From contig NZ_JARGOQ010000004.1 in NCBI RefSeq assembly GCF_029233945.1, positions 1 through 61,001 on the forward strand: a DNA stretch of 61,001 nt. The letters are read 5' to 3'. Below are positions 18,387-28,043 of this stretch, piece after piece (positions within the stretch are counted from its first letter, which is position 1; every line of letters starts with the position of its first letter). Source of the stretch: Sneathiella sp. (lineage in GTDB: Bacteria > Pseudomonadota > Alphaproteobacteria > Sneathiellales > Sneathiellaceae). The notes beneath the pieces were generated by a model that worked only from the letters and a program-made list of their open reading frames with translations, made no database searches and was not told the DNA's origin. The position numbers were made by a program, and so were the translations under genes.

Positions 18387-19391
18387 TTGAAAGTCTGGGT
18401 AATAAACGCAGAGGGTGGCATCGACGGCCTTCAAATGATCGATCGGGATATTCCGAAACCCGGCCCTGGCGAAATTCTGGTGCGCCTGAAGGCGAATTCC
18501 ATCAACTATCGGGATTTGTCGACCATCAAGAATGCAGCCGCGCGGGGCATAGCAGGAGAACGAATTCCCAATTCGGATGGCGCAGGTATTGTTGAAGACG
18601 TTGGCCCGGGCGGGACCGCTTTCAAGAAAAGCGATCGTGTCGTTGGCACCTTTTTTCAAGACTGGCTCAGCGGGAGCATTCATGAGGGCGTAATGGCGAG
18701 CGCGCTGGGCGGCCCCATCGACGGGTTGTTGTGCGAATATGCGTTGCTAGAAGAGCGGGGCGCGCTCCACATGCCGGATCATCTTTCCTTTGAAGAGGCG
18801 GCGACATTGCCATGTGCGGGCCTGACCGCCTGGCATTGCCTGATAGAGGGCGGCGGCGCGCGCGCCGGGCAGACGGTTCTCCTGCTCGGGACAGGAGGCG
18901 TGTCGATTTTTGCGCAGCAAATTGCCAAAGCTTCGGGTATCCGGACGATCCTTACCTCCAGCAGTGACGAAAAACTTGATCGGGCCAAGGCTCTCGGTGC
19001 GGATGTGTTGATCAACTACCGGGATTGCCCAAACTGGGAAGAGAAGGTGATGGAGGCAACCGATGGTCGGGGCGTTGATCTGGTGGTTGAGGTTGGCGGC
19101 GCGGGAACACTTGAAAAATCAATTGCCTCTGTGCGGGTTGGCGGCCGCATTTCATTAGTGGGCATCCTGACCGGCGGGCAGATGGACCCAACCTCCATCA
19201 TGCGGAAATCCATCACACTTCAGGGGATTTATGTCGGCCCCCGTGATATGTTCGAGCGGTTTAATGCGGCTCTGCTACAGAATGACATTCATCCCGTCAT
19301 CGATGCCTCGGTCGAATTTGCGGATGCGAAAGAAGCCTACCGGATGATGGAAAAGGCAGGCCATTTCGGCAAGATTGTTGTAACCATTTAA
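18387..19391 (+). CDS. MDR-family quinone oxidoreductase-like enzyme
   Basis: A 334-residue medium-chain dehydrogenase/reductase. Residues 1-120 form the GroES-like catalytic half with NSINYRDLSTI, the quinone-reductase version that lacks the GHE zinc motif of alcohol dehydrogenases. Residues 130-260 are the Rossmann half with LLLGTGGVSIFAQQIAKASG. It probably uses NADPH to reduce an enone or quinone. The start is TTG at 18387, with GGAGA 7 bases upstream. Its neighbours are a FAH-family enzyme 29 bases on and a serine hydrolase, together a likely three-gene operon of unknown catabolic role. Confidence 0.85.
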   Translation: MKVWVINAEGGIDGLQMIDRDIPKPGPGEILVRLKANSINYRDLSTIKNAAARGIAGERIPNSDGAGIVEDVGPGGTAFKKSDRVVGTFFQDWLSGSIHEGVMASALGGPIDGLLCEYALLEERGALHMPDHLSFEEAATLPCAGLTAWHCLIEGGGARAGQTVLLLGTGGVSIFAQQIAKASGIRTILTSSSDEKLDRAKALGADVLINYRDCPNWEEKVMEATDGRGVDLVVEVGGAGTLEKSIASVRVGGRISLVGILTGGQMDPTSIMRKSITLQGIYVGPRDMFERFNAALLQNDIHPVIDASVEFADAKEAYRMMEKAGHFGKIVVTI

Positions 19392-19420
19392 TTGCGCAGA
19401 GAACGCAACAGGAGAGTTTA

Positions 19421-20266
19421 ATGAAGCTAGTCAGATATGGCGAAAATGGTGCGGAAAAGCCCGGTATTCTCGATGAACAGGGCAATATCAGGGATCTGTC
19501 CACTGTCATTCCGGATATTGCAGGCGATGTCCTGACCGATGAGGGGCTTGCGAAGCTGAAAGCGCTGGATTTGAACGCCTTGCCAATGGTGCAAGGTAAC
19601 CTGCGAATTGGCGCTTGCGTCGGAAGCATCGGAAAATTTGCCTGTATCGGGCTTAATTATTCCGATCATGCGGCCGAAGCGGGCCAGCCGGTCCCGAGTG
19701 AGCCAATTCTCTTTATGAAAGCGACATCGGCGGTCTGCGGGCCGAATGATGATGTCGAGATCCCGCGCAGCTCACAGAAAACGGACTGGGAAGTTGAGCT
19801 TGCGGTCGTCATCGGCAAGCGGGCCAAATATGTGACGGAGGAGGAGGCTCTTGACCATGTCGCCGGTTATTGTGTGGCAAACGATGTGTCCGAGCGGGAG
19901 TTTCAGTCCGAGCGCGGCGGTCAATGGACGAAGGGGAAAAGCCACGATACCTTCGGTCCTCTCGGTCCGTGGTTGGTGACGCGCGACGAAGTACCGGATC
20001 CGCAGGTGCTTAATCTCTGGCTGGACGTGGATGGTGTCCGGCAGCAAGATGGCACCACTGCAACCATGATATTTAGTGTCGCCAAAATTATTTCCTATCT
20101 CAGCCAGTTTATGACCCTGAATGTTGGGGATGTTATCTCCACCGGAACGCCTCCTGGCGTTGGCATGGGAAAGAAGCCAAATCCTGTATTCCTCAAACCC
20201 GGACAGGAAATGAAACTCGGCGTAGAAGGCCTTGGCGTGCAGCAGCAGACAACTGTTCAAGCATAA
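19421..20266 (+). CDS. fumarylacetoacetate hydrolase family protein
   Basis: A 281-residue FAH-superfamily enzyme. The N-terminal cap (1-65) is followed by the FAH fold with IGLNYSDHAAE, the metal-binding EVELAVVIG (glutamates near 122-124) and GDVISTGTPPGVGMG. Members cleave or hydrate 2-keto acids (2-keto-4-pentenoate hydratase, diketo-deoxy-sugar-acid hydrolase, oxaloacetate decarboxylase types). Such proteins are sometimes labelled ureidoglycolate lyase, but a true AllA is encoded at 39419, so I do not assign that role. AGGAG precedes ATG. It is probably co-transcribed with the MDR and serine hydrolase genes. Confidence 0.85.
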   Translation: MKLVRYGENGAEKPGILDEQGNIRDLSTVIPDIAGDVLTDEGLAKLKALDLNALPMVQGNLRIGACVGSIGKFACIGLNYSDHAAEAGQPVPSEPILFMKATSAVCGPNDDVEIPRSSQKTDWEVELAVVIGKRAKYVTEEEALDHVAGYCVANDVSEREFQSERGGQWTKGKSHDTFGPLGPWLVTRDEVPDPQVLNLWLDVDGVRQQDGTTATMIFSVAKIISYLSQFMTLNVGDVISTGTPPGVGMGKKPNPVFLKPGQEMKLGVEGLGVQQQTTVQA

Positions 20267-20298
20267 TTAATTGAAACTCAGGAAAAGGAACGCATGTC

Positions 20299-21516
20299 GT
20301 GAAACCCGTTCATCAACCCGAAAGTCTTGGCTTCGAGCCCAAGCGTCTTGAGTATATTACCGATTGGATGAATAGATATGTCGTCGGCGGAAAGCTCGCT
20401 GGGGCGCAAACGCTAATCGCCCGAAGCGGTAAAATCGCCTATTCGAAATCTGTTGGCCAAGCAGATCGAGAAAATGATACTCCCTGGCAGGATGACACGA
20501 TGGCGCGGTTCTATTCGATGACCAAGCCGATCACGTCGGTTGCCCTGATGATGCTGTATGAAAAGGGGTTGTTCCATCTGGACGATCCGCTGGAAAAATT
20601 CATCCCGGCTTTCAAGGATATGCAGGTTCTAAGGCCACAGGCACGCAGTATTGACGATACAGAACCGGCGACCAGCAAAATAACGGTTCACAATCTGCTG
20701 ACCCATATGTCCGGCATGACCTACGGGTTTAATGAAGGCGTCCTCGGCAAGCATTATGAGGCCAGCAAGATGGACTTCGGAACGACGCGGGGCAGCCTGG
20801 AAAGTCAAATTCAGCAGCTGTCGGAAATGCCGCTGCAGTTCAATCCGGGCAGCCGCTGGAACTACGGGGTGTCGACCGATGTCATTGGCCGCCTGGTAGA
20901 GATTATCTCGGGGCAGGATCTAAAATCGTATTTCCATGAGCATATTTTCAAACCGCTTGGAATGGTGGATACGGATTTCGGAATACCGGAAGAGAAAATC
21001 GGTCGCTATGCCACCGCCTATGGCGCGGATGAGGCAGGGGCCATGATGGTACTCGATCCGCCGGAAAAAAGTGCATTCCGGATGGAAAAGGTCGCCTGTT
21101 ATTCCGGTGGCGGAGGGCTGATCTCTACGGCATCGGATTATCTCAAATTCGCCGAGATGCTTCGGTGCCGCGGCGCTTATGACGGTGGGCAGCTTCTGGG
21201 GCCGCGCACGGTGGATTTCATGATGGAAAACCATCTGGATGGCGATCTGGCGCAGTATGGCCAGGCGGTTTTCTCCGAAGTTTCCTTTGTGGGTGTTGGT
21301 TTCGGTCTTGGCGGATGGGTCATGTTGGACCCACCCTTGTCACAGATGATGGGCTCCCCCGGCGATTTTGGCTGGGGTGGTATGGCAAGTACCGTCTTCT
21401 GGGTTGACCCGATGGAAGATATGACGGTTTTGTTCCTGACTCAGTTCATACCGAGCAGTTATTACCCGCTGCGCAAGGAACTCAGGGCGCTGGTTTATCA
21501 AGCGATGGTGGATTGA
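20299..21516 (+). CDS. class C beta-lactamase-like serine hydrolase
   Basis: A 405-residue penicillin-binding-protein/beta-lactamase fold without a signal peptide. The nucleophile motif SMTKP (SxxK) lies near residues 73-77, YGVS (YxN-like) near 193-196, and a glycine-rich block CYSGGGGLISTASDYLKFAEM further on. Cytoplasmic location and family fit EstB-type esterases better than an antibiotic-resistance enzyme. The start is GTG at 20299, supported by GGAAAAGGA about 10 bases upstream; an overlapping ATG at 20294 stops at once. It is third in the MDR-FAH-hydrolase group. Confidence 0.85.
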   Translation: MKPVHQPESLGFEPKRLEYITDWMNRYVVGGKLAGAQTLIARSGKIAYSKSVGQADRENDTPWQDDTMARFYSMTKPITSVALMMLYEKGLFHLDDPLEKFIPAFKDMQVLRPQARSIDDTEPATSKITVHNLLTHMSGMTYGFNEGVLGKHYEASKMDFGTTRGSLESQIQQLSEMPLQFNPGSRWNYGVSTDVIGRLVEIISGQDLKSYFHEHIFKPLGMVDTDFGIPEEKIGRYATAYGADEAGAMMVLDPPEKSAFRMEKVACYSGGGGLISTASDYLKFAEMLRCRGAYDGGQLLGPRTVDFMMENHLDGDLAQYGQAVFSEVSFVGVGFGLGGWVMLDPPLSQMMGSPGDFGWGGMASTVFWVDPMEDMTVLFLTQFIPSSYYPLRKELRALVYQAMVD

Positions 21517-21536
21517 TGCCGGAGTGTCGTAATTCT

Positions 21537-21561
21537 GACATAAAATAGCAAATTTTACGTC
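21537..21561. repeat. imperfect inverted repeat upstream of the OlsB gene
   Basis: GACATAAAAT-AGCAA-ATTTTACGTC pairs at 9 of 10 positions. It lies between the serine hydrolase stop and the OlsB start, about 80 bases from the latter. It could be an operator or the hairpin of a weak terminator; there is no T-run. Confidence 0.4.
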
Positions 21562-21639
21562 ACTGATCGGACATCTACCTGCAACAATCATTTGAGATGT
21601 TCTCCTTTAGTCTCTCGTAAGAGTATTTAGGAGTTTGTC

Positions 21640-22476
21640 TTGGAACCGTTACGATTTAACAATCTGGAACTTCGTTTGGCCCACAGCGTCGCTGATCTGG
21701 ACGCGGCGCAGGCATTGCGCTATCGCATTTTTTATGAAGAAATGGGCGCTCAGCCGTCATCGCTATGTCAGGAACAATCCCGGGATGTAGATCGGTACGA
21801 TGAGTTTTGCGATCATCTGCTCGTAATCGATCTTGAAAAGGGGACAGAGGCGGTCCCTTATGTTGTTGGTACATATCGCTTCCTCCGCAGTAGCGTTGCG
21901 CAAAAGCACGGCGGCTTCTACTCGGAATCGGAATTTGATCTCTGCAATCTTAAGGTTTTTCCCGGCGAGATCATGGAACTCGGTCGCTCTTGCATCGATG
22001 CGGCCTATCGCCGTCGCGGGGCGATGCAGCTTCTCTGGCGCGGCATCGCGGCCTATATTCATATTCACGATGTTCAGATCATGTTTGGCTGTGGCAGCAT
22101 CCATGGCACAGATCTGAAAGAGCAAGCGCGGGTGCTTTCCTATCTGCATCATTTCCACAAAGCACCGGGACATCTTCGCCCTCGGGCGCTGGAAGAGCAC
22201 TACATCCCGATGAAGATGTTGAAGCGCAAGGAAGTGGATATTGAGCTGGCGCAGCGTGAACTGCCGCCGCTTTTGAAAGGCTACCTGCGCCTCGGGGGCT
22301 ATATCGGCGATGGCGCGGTGATTGATCATCAGTTCAATACCATCGACGTATGTGTCATCGTGGAAACGGAAAATGTGACGAGCAAATATATCCGTCACTT
22401 TTCACGGGACAGACGGGAAAAGAAAAAGGTGCTGGCCCCTGTGGCAACGGGAAATCCGGTTCAGATTTATTCCTAA
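21640..22476 (+). CDS. olsB: OlsB-type ornithine acyl-ACP N-acyltransferase
   Basis: A 278-residue GNAT-fold acyltransferase of the OlsB/hemolysin-like family. It has ALRYRIFYEEMGA (about 26-38), the cofactor region MELGRSCIDAAYRRRGAM (about 109-126), FGCGSIHGTD and the C-terminal RLGGYIGDGAVID block. OlsB transfers a 3-hydroxyacyl group from acyl-carrier protein to ornithine, the first step to the phosphorus-free ornithine lipids of alphaproteobacterial membranes. The start is TTG at 21640, with AGGAG six bases upstream. The second enzyme, OlsA, is not in the window. Its stop overlaps the stop of convergent puuD by 4 bases. Confidence 0.85.
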   Translation: MEPLRFNNLELRLAHSVADLDAAQALRYRIFYEEMGAQPSSLCQEQSRDVDRYDEFCDHLLVIDLEKGTEAVPYVVGTYRFLRSSVAQKHGGFYSESEFDLCNLKVFPGEIMELGRSCIDAAYRRRGAMQLLWRGIAAYIHIHDVQIMFGCGSIHGTDLKEQARVLSYLHHFHKAPGHLRPRALEEHYIPMKMLKRKEVDIELAQRELPPLLKGYLRLGGYIGDGAVIDHQFNTIDVCVIVETENVTSKYIRHFSRDRREKKKVLAPVATGNPVQIYS

Positions 22477-23672
22477 TCCGTTGACGCACCCTGTGAAATC
22501 CACCAGCCGAGAATCTTTCGCTCCTCATCCGTCATCTGGGTGAGGTTGCCAAGCGGCATGGTTTTTGTGTCAATGGTCTGCTGTTTGATGCGGGTTTTCT
22601 CCCGGGCGATTTGTGCGGGCGTTTCAAGCCGGACACCTTTGGGCGGGCTTTCGAAATCCGTATTCGAAGGCTTGGCGGCGTGGCAACTGGTGCAACGCTC
22701 ATGAACAATGGCCTCAACCGTTGAGAAGGATATCTTTTCGGTTGGGACGCCTTCCGGTTTTGGCGCAGCCGCATAGGCAATGGCAAAGAAAAGAACGAAG
22801 GCAATAGGCAGGAGGATGAACCCCTGTTTTGCACGGCCCTGATTTTTCATATTGAAAAAATGCCGGACCAGTATTCCGACAAGGGAGATCCCCGCCAGTA
22901 ACAACCAACCATAGGAGTTGCCGTAAGTCATCGGGTAATGATTGCTGATCATGATGAACAGGACAGGCAGGGTGAAATAGTTGTTATGCAGCGATCTCTG
23001 CTTCGCCCGGAGGCCGTAGACAGGATCGGGGGCCTCTCCTTTTTTCGCGGCAGAAACAAGGGCAGTCTGTCCCGGAATGATAATCATCAGGACATTCGCG
23101 ACCATGATCGTGCCCATAATCGCGCCGATATGGATATAGGCACCACGGCCGCTGAATACCTGCGATAGTCCAAAGGCCGCAAGGGTAAGTAAGGCGAACA
23201 GGACAAGGCCGAAAACCATCTGATTGTTGATCAACGGGGACTTGCAAAGCTGATCATAGATGATCCAGCCCCCGGCAATGGAGCCAACCCCGATCAGGAT
23301 GGCCGCATCCGTGGAAATATCTGCAACGCTCCTGTCGATGAGATAGATATCCGCCCCGAAGTAATAGAGGATTGTCAGCAGGATAAATCCGCTGATCCAG
23401 GTGAAATAGGCCTCATATTTGAACCAGTGAAGCGTTTGTGGAATTTCAGGAGGTGCCAGACGATATTTTTGCACTTCGTAAAACCCGCCCCCATGCACGG
23501 CCCAAAGCTCGCCGCCCACGCCTGCCTTGTCCTTGTACCCGTCTTTCTCCGGTGGGGTGAGATTCATATCGAGCCAGACAAAATAGAAAGACGCCCCGAT
23601 CCAGGCGATGCCGGTGATCATATGGATCCAGCGGATGGCGAGTTGAAACCATTCCATAAATTCAAACTCCAT
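22473..23672 (-). CDS. puuD: membrane-bound urate oxidase with cytochrome c domain
   Basis: About 399 residues. The N-terminal part (about 1-300) is the eight-helix PuuD domain, starting EWFQLAIRWIHMITGIAWIGASFYF with conserved WxHxxxG-type histidines. The C-terminal part is a cytochrome c domain with the heme-binding motif CTSCH near residues 326-330. PuuD oxidises urate to 5-hydroxyisourate and passes electrons to the respiratory chain rather than making hydrogen peroxide. ATG at 23672 was chosen (GGGGGAG upstream); ATG at 23657 is an alternative. It is the last gene of the leftward purine operon, 9 bases after the desulfurase gene. Confidence 0.93.
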   Translation of the reverse strand: MEFEFMEWFQLAIRWIHMITGIAWIGASFYFVWLDMNLTPPEKDGYKDKAGVGGELWAVHGGGFYEVQKYRLAPPEIPQTLHWFKYEAYFTWISGFILLTILYYFGADIYLIDRSVADISTDAAILIGVGSIAGGWIIYDQLCKSPLINNQMVFGLVLFALLTLAAFGLSQVFSGRGAYIHIGAIMGTIMVANVLMIIIPGQTALVSAAKKGEAPDPVYGLRAKQRSLHNNYFTLPVLFIMISNHYPMTYGNSYGWLLLAGISLVGILVRHFFNMKNQGRAKQGFILLPIAFVLFFAIAYAAAPKPEGVPTEKISFSTVEAIVHERCTSCHAAKPSNTDFESPPKGVRLETPAQIAREKTRIKQQTIDTKTMPLGNLTQMTDEERKILGWWISQGASTD

Positions 23673-23681
23673 CAACTCCCC

Positions 23682-24905
23682 CTATGACATTCCGTTGCGA
23701 TGTTTACGGGTCTCATGATTTCCATCCGTTCTGTCATCGGCGCGAAGGCGTAAGTATGCGGCAACGATCTGATCGGCGGCATAATCTATCTCGACCGCAG
23801 TCGTGGGTCGCCCGATCCCGAGCCGGACCGCCCTGGCGATCTCGATGGAGTTTCGGCCCATCGCCTTCAAGACATGGGATGGCTCCCCTGACATTGAACT
23901 GCAGGCCGATCCCGTACTGAGCGCTAGATCGGGTAACTCATACAGCAGGTCTTCCGCCTCGATACCTTCGAAAGTAATGCTGAGGCAGCCTGGTATATGC
24001 GGCGCCTCCTCACCGTTTATCTCAACGGGATTTCCCAACCCGGATTTGAGGCGCTGTGTCAGCATTGCGCGAAGGTTTTGGAGATGATCCCGTTCATCCG
24101 ATCGATTTTCGTTGATTACTCGGCACGCCTCCCCGAGCCCAACGCAAAGAGCCGTAGGGAGCGTGCCCGGACGGATCGATCGTTGCTGCGCTCCTCCGCG
24201 CATGAGCGGTGCTATATCCGTTCCCTCCCGCACATAAAGTGCGCCAACGCCCATTGGGCCATAGAGCTTATGACCGGACAGGCTGAGGAGAGAGATATTC
24301 TGCTCGGCAACGTCTATGCTCTCTGTGGTGAGGGTCTGAACTGCATCCGTATGAAAGAGAATGCTTCGTTCGGCGCATATCTGGCCAATGGCGGAAATAT
24401 TCTGACAGACGCCGGTTTCGTTATTGGCAGCCATAACCGACACCAAGATTGTCTCCGGCTGTATGGCGGACGTCAACTCACCGAGGTCGATCAATCCGTT
24501 CTTATCGACCTGCAGCAAAGTCACCTCGATGCCTTCATGCGTTGCGAGATAATCAAGTGGTTGCAGGATCGATTCATGTTCCGTCTGAACGGAAATAATA
24601 TGGCGCGGCCCTGTGTGAGCGCGCGCAATACCCAGAAGCGCAAGATTGTTGGCTTCTGTCGCGCCAGACGTAAAAATGATTTCAGGCGGCCGCGCGTTGA
24701 TCAGGGTCGCTATATGACCTTGTGCTTTATCAATCGCGTGCCGTGCCCGATGCCCGAAGCGGTGGGTGCTGCTATGTGGGTTGCCGATGTATTCTTGCAG
24801 GCAGTCTGCCATGACCTTCTCCACCCGATGGTCAAGCGGTGTGGAGGCCTGGTAATCCAGATAGATGGGACGGGTTGGCGAACCTGATATCGTCTGGTTG
24901 GCCAT
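23682..24905 (-). CDS. NifS/IscS-like cysteine desulfurase in the purine operon
   Basis: A 407-residue PLP enzyme of the class V aminotransferase/NifS group: YLDYQASTP near the N-terminus, His110 (TEHES), PLP lysine Lys213 (SLSGHKLYGPMG) and catalytic Cys335 (STGSACSSMSGEPSHVL). It takes sulfur from cysteine as a persulfide. No iron-sulfur scaffold genes adjoin it; it sits between adenine deaminase and puuD in the operon that also encodes XdhABC. In Rhodobacter capsulatus a dedicated desulfurase, NifS4, sulfurates the molybdenum cofactor bound to XdhC. By position this protein is a good candidate for that role. General iron-sulfur or tRNA thiolation use remains possible. Confidence 0.88.
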   Translation of the reverse strand: MANQTISGSPTRPIYLDYQASTPLDHRVEKVMADCLQEYIGNPHSSTHRFGHRARHAIDKAQGHIATLINARPPEIIFTSGATEANNLALLGIARAHTGPRHIISVQTEHESILQPLDYLATHEGIEVTLLQVDKNGLIDLGELTSAIQPETILVSVMAANNETGVCQNISAIGQICAERSILFHTDAVQTLTTESIDVAEQNISLLSLSGHKLYGPMGVGALYVREGTDIAPLMRGGAQQRSIRPGTLPTALCVGLGEACRVINENRSDERDHLQNLRAMLTQRLKSGLGNPVEINGEEAPHIPGCLSITFEGIEAEDLLYELPDLALSTGSACSSMSGEPSHVLKAMGRNSIEIARAVRLGIGRPTTAVEIDYAADQIVAAYLRLRADDRTDGNHETRKHRNGMS

Positions 24906-24908
24906 GGT

Positions 24909-25928
<1,020 letters not shown>

Positions 25929-25954
25929 TCAAATCATATAGTGATGATATACCC

Positions 25955-25979
25955 CCGCCGAGGTTGTCAATTCCGGCGG
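25955..25979 (-). promoter_or_regulatory. intercistronic hairpin between binding protein and deaminase genes
   Basis: CCGCCG pairs with CGGCGG around a 13-base loop in the 74-base gap. There is no T-run in the direction of transcription. A TTGACA (minus strand, 25970-25965) falls in the loop with a possible TATCAT 15 bases on (25949-25944), so a weak internal promoter for the deaminase gene is also possible. Confidence 0.4.
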
Positions 25980-26002
25980 AGATATGCGCTTGATGACTCA
26001 GT

Positions 26003-27079
26003 TTATTTTGGTAGCTGTCCTTCGACGCCTTCTACATACCAGTTCATGCCGAGAAGGACACCATCGTCAAGTGCCTCGCCGTCCTTCGCACCGACCGAGC
26101 CATCCTGTTTGTTAAAGGGACCGGTGAAGGGCAATACAGAGCCATCCTCAATACCTTTTCGTGTTTCTTCCGCCAACGCAACAACGTCAGCAGGAATAGC
26201 GTTGTTATAGGGGGCGAGTTCGACCATTCCGGATTTGAGGCCACCCCAAGTGTCCTCAGACTTCCAGCTTCCGTCGAGGACCGCTTTTGTCCGCGCGACA
26301 TAATATCCGTCCCAGTTATCGATGATGGCGGTAAGTTGAGCCTTGGGGGCGAATTTCGTCATATCCGAAGCCTGACCCACGGCCCAGACACCGCGGCTTT
26401 CGGCAACCTGAAGAGGAGCGGGGCTATCCGTGTGCTGTAGGATGATATCGGCACCCTGATCGATAAGGGCCTTGGCCGCATCGCCTTCCTTGCCCGGATC
26501 GTACCAGGTATTCACCCAGGCAACCTTCACCGTAACATCAGGATTAACGCTGCGGGCGGCAAGGGTCATCGCATTGATACCACGAACCACTTCCGGGATC
26601 GGGAAGGAACCGATATATCCGATGACGTTTGATTTCGTCATTTTTCCGGCAATTTTTCCGACGACATAGCGACCTTCATAAAACCGCGAGGAATAGGTGC
26701 TGACGTTGTCCGCCCGCTTGTAGCCGGTGGCATGCTCGAACTTTACATCCGGGAACTGCTTGGCGACTTTCAGAGTTGGGTTCATGAAGCCAAAGGAGGT
26801 TGTGAAAATCAGCTTATAGCCGTCTGCCGCCATTTGCCGGATGACCGGCTCGCTGCTTGATTCCTTGACGCTTTCGACATAGGTCGTTTTGACTTTGTCG
26901 CCGAATTCATTCTGAACAGCCTGCCGACCTAATTCATGGCGATAGGTCCAGCCGTGATCGCCAATCGGGCCGACATAGATAAAGCCGACTTTGTCTTCTG
27001 CTGACGCCGTTCCACCCATAAGCAATCCACCAGCCAATGCGATGGCGCCAATGAGGCCTGAGAGTTGTTTTCGTGTCAT
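26003..27079 (-). CDS. BMP-family purine/nucleoside ABC transporter binding protein
   Basis: A 358-residue periplasmic binding protein of the BMP (BmpA/PnrA/Med) family. The signal peptide is MTRKQLSGLIGAIALAGGLL with likely cleavage after ASA near residue 27. The family motif VGPIGDHGWTYRHELGRQAV follows. BMP proteins bind nucleosides or free purines, and their permeases are of the type encoded next door. With adenine deaminase and XDH in the same operon, a purine base such as adenine, hypoxanthine or xanthine is the likely ligand. A strong ribosome binding site, AAGAAGGAGA, precedes the ATG. A hairpin follows the gene. Confidence 0.9.
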   Translation of the reverse strand: MTRKQLSGLIGAIALAGGLLMGGTASAEDKVGFIYVGPIGDHGWTYRHELGRQAVQNEFGDKVKTTYVESVKESSSEPVIRQMAADGYKLIFTTSFGFMNPTLKVAKQFPDVKFEHATGYKRADNVSTYSSRFYEGRYVVGKIAGKMTKSNVIGYIGSFPIPEVVRGINAMTLAARSVNPDVTVKVAWVNTWYDPGKEGDAAKALIDQGADIILQHTDSPAPLQVAESRGVWAVGQASDMTKFAPKAQLTAIIDNWDGYYVARTKAVLDGSWKSEDTWGGLKSGMVELAPYNNAIPADVVALAEETRKGIEDGSVLPFTGPFNKQDGSVGAKDGEALDDGVLLGMNWYVEGVEGQLPK

Positions 27080-27113
27080 TACTTTCTCCTTCTTAAACAG
27101 AAAATTTCCGGGC

Positions 27114-28043
27114 TCATGCCGCCGGATGAAAAATCTTGCCTATGCAAGCTGGTGCATGTTTTCGAATTCGGGATTCATCTTTCGATATCAGGACGAGCAC
27201 TAATATGGTCGCCAGATACGGCAACATCGAAAGGACTTGTGAGGGTACGTTAAGTCCGGCGGCCTGTGCGTGCAACTGTAAAATGGTAATGCCACCAAAC
27301 ATATAGGCGCCGACCAGTACCAAACCTGGCTTCCATGTTGCAAAGACGATAAGCGCGAGGGCAATCCAGCCTCGCCCCGCTGTCATGTTCTCTGCCCACA
27401 TCGGCGTGTAGGCAAGTGATAGATAAGCGCCGCCAATGCCCGACATAGCCCCGCCGAACATAACCGCCAGATAGCGGATCGCAATCACCGGATAGCCGAT
27501 TGAATGCGCCGCGTCATGGGAATCACCGACGGCACGCAAAACGAGACCAGCCTTTGTCTTATAAAGAAACCAGCTGACAATCGCGACCATGGCAAATGAT
27601 AGATAGACCAAGGCATCCTGCGCAAATAGGATGGGTCCGATGAACGGCAAGTCGGATAAACCGGCAATGTTGAGCTTGGAGAGTGCGGTAACAGGTTCGC
27701 CGACAAACTCCTGTCCCATCAACGCGCTTAAACCCACACCAAAGAGGGTGAGGGCGAGGCCGGTCGCCACCTGGTTCGCCATGAGCGAGAGGGTGAGAAC
27801 GCCGAAAAGGAACGCCATCACGGCACCGGCGAAAGCCGCCGCGCAGACAGCCAGAAAGTAATTCCCTGTTACGAGGGCGGCGATAAATCCGCTGACGGCG
27901 CCAACCAGCATCATCCCTTCAACCCCGAGGTTGAGCACTCCCGATTTTTCCGTCACGAGTTCACCGATTCCAGCGAAAACAAGTGGGGTCGCCGCCGTAA
28001 TAACGGTGAGGATAACCGGCACCATCCAATCAAATCCGCTCAT
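27114..28043 (-). CDS. purine/nucleoside ABC transporter permease
   Basis: A 309-residue permease of the YufQ/NupQ type with about eight to nine hydrophobic segments. The family signature is GIGELVTEKSGVLNLGVEGMMLVGA (about 26-50), and a mid-protein GIGGAYLSLAYTPMWAENMTAGRGWIALALIVFA block is the probable ATPase-coupling region. It works with the neighbouring permease as a heterodimer. The gene overlaps the upstream permease gene by one base, and the binding-protein gene starts 34 bases downstream. Confidence 0.9.
   Translation of the reverse strand: MSGFDWMVPVILTVITAATPLVFAGIGELVTEKSGVLNLGVEGMMLVGAVSGFIAALVTGNYFLAVCAAAFAGAVMAFLFGVLTLSLMANQVATGLALTLFGVGLSALMGQEFVGEPVTALSKLNIAGLSDLPFIGPILFAQDALVYLSFAMVAIVSWFLYKTKAGLVLRAVGDSHDAAHSIGYPVIAIRYLAVMFGGAMSGIGGAYLSLAYTPMWAENMTAGRGWIALALIVFATWKPGLVLVGAYMFGGITILQLHAQAAGLNVPSQVLSMLPYLATILVLVLISKDESRIRKHAPACIGKIFHPAA

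Noticed and set aside
19421-20266. FAH-family protein as ureidoglycolate lyase
   Set aside because: The label is sometimes attached to such proteins, but this gene lies outside the purine island and a proper AllA is encoded at 39419-39907.
20299-21516. Antibiotic-resistance beta-lactamase
   Set aside because: It has the SxxK fold signature but no signal peptide, and it lies with two catabolic genes. EstB-like esterases share these features.
21534-21552. Pho box upstream of olsB
   Set aside because: CTGACAT resembles the first half of a Pho box, but the second half, at the expected 11-base distance, does not match. The imperfect inverted repeat is reported instead without a function.
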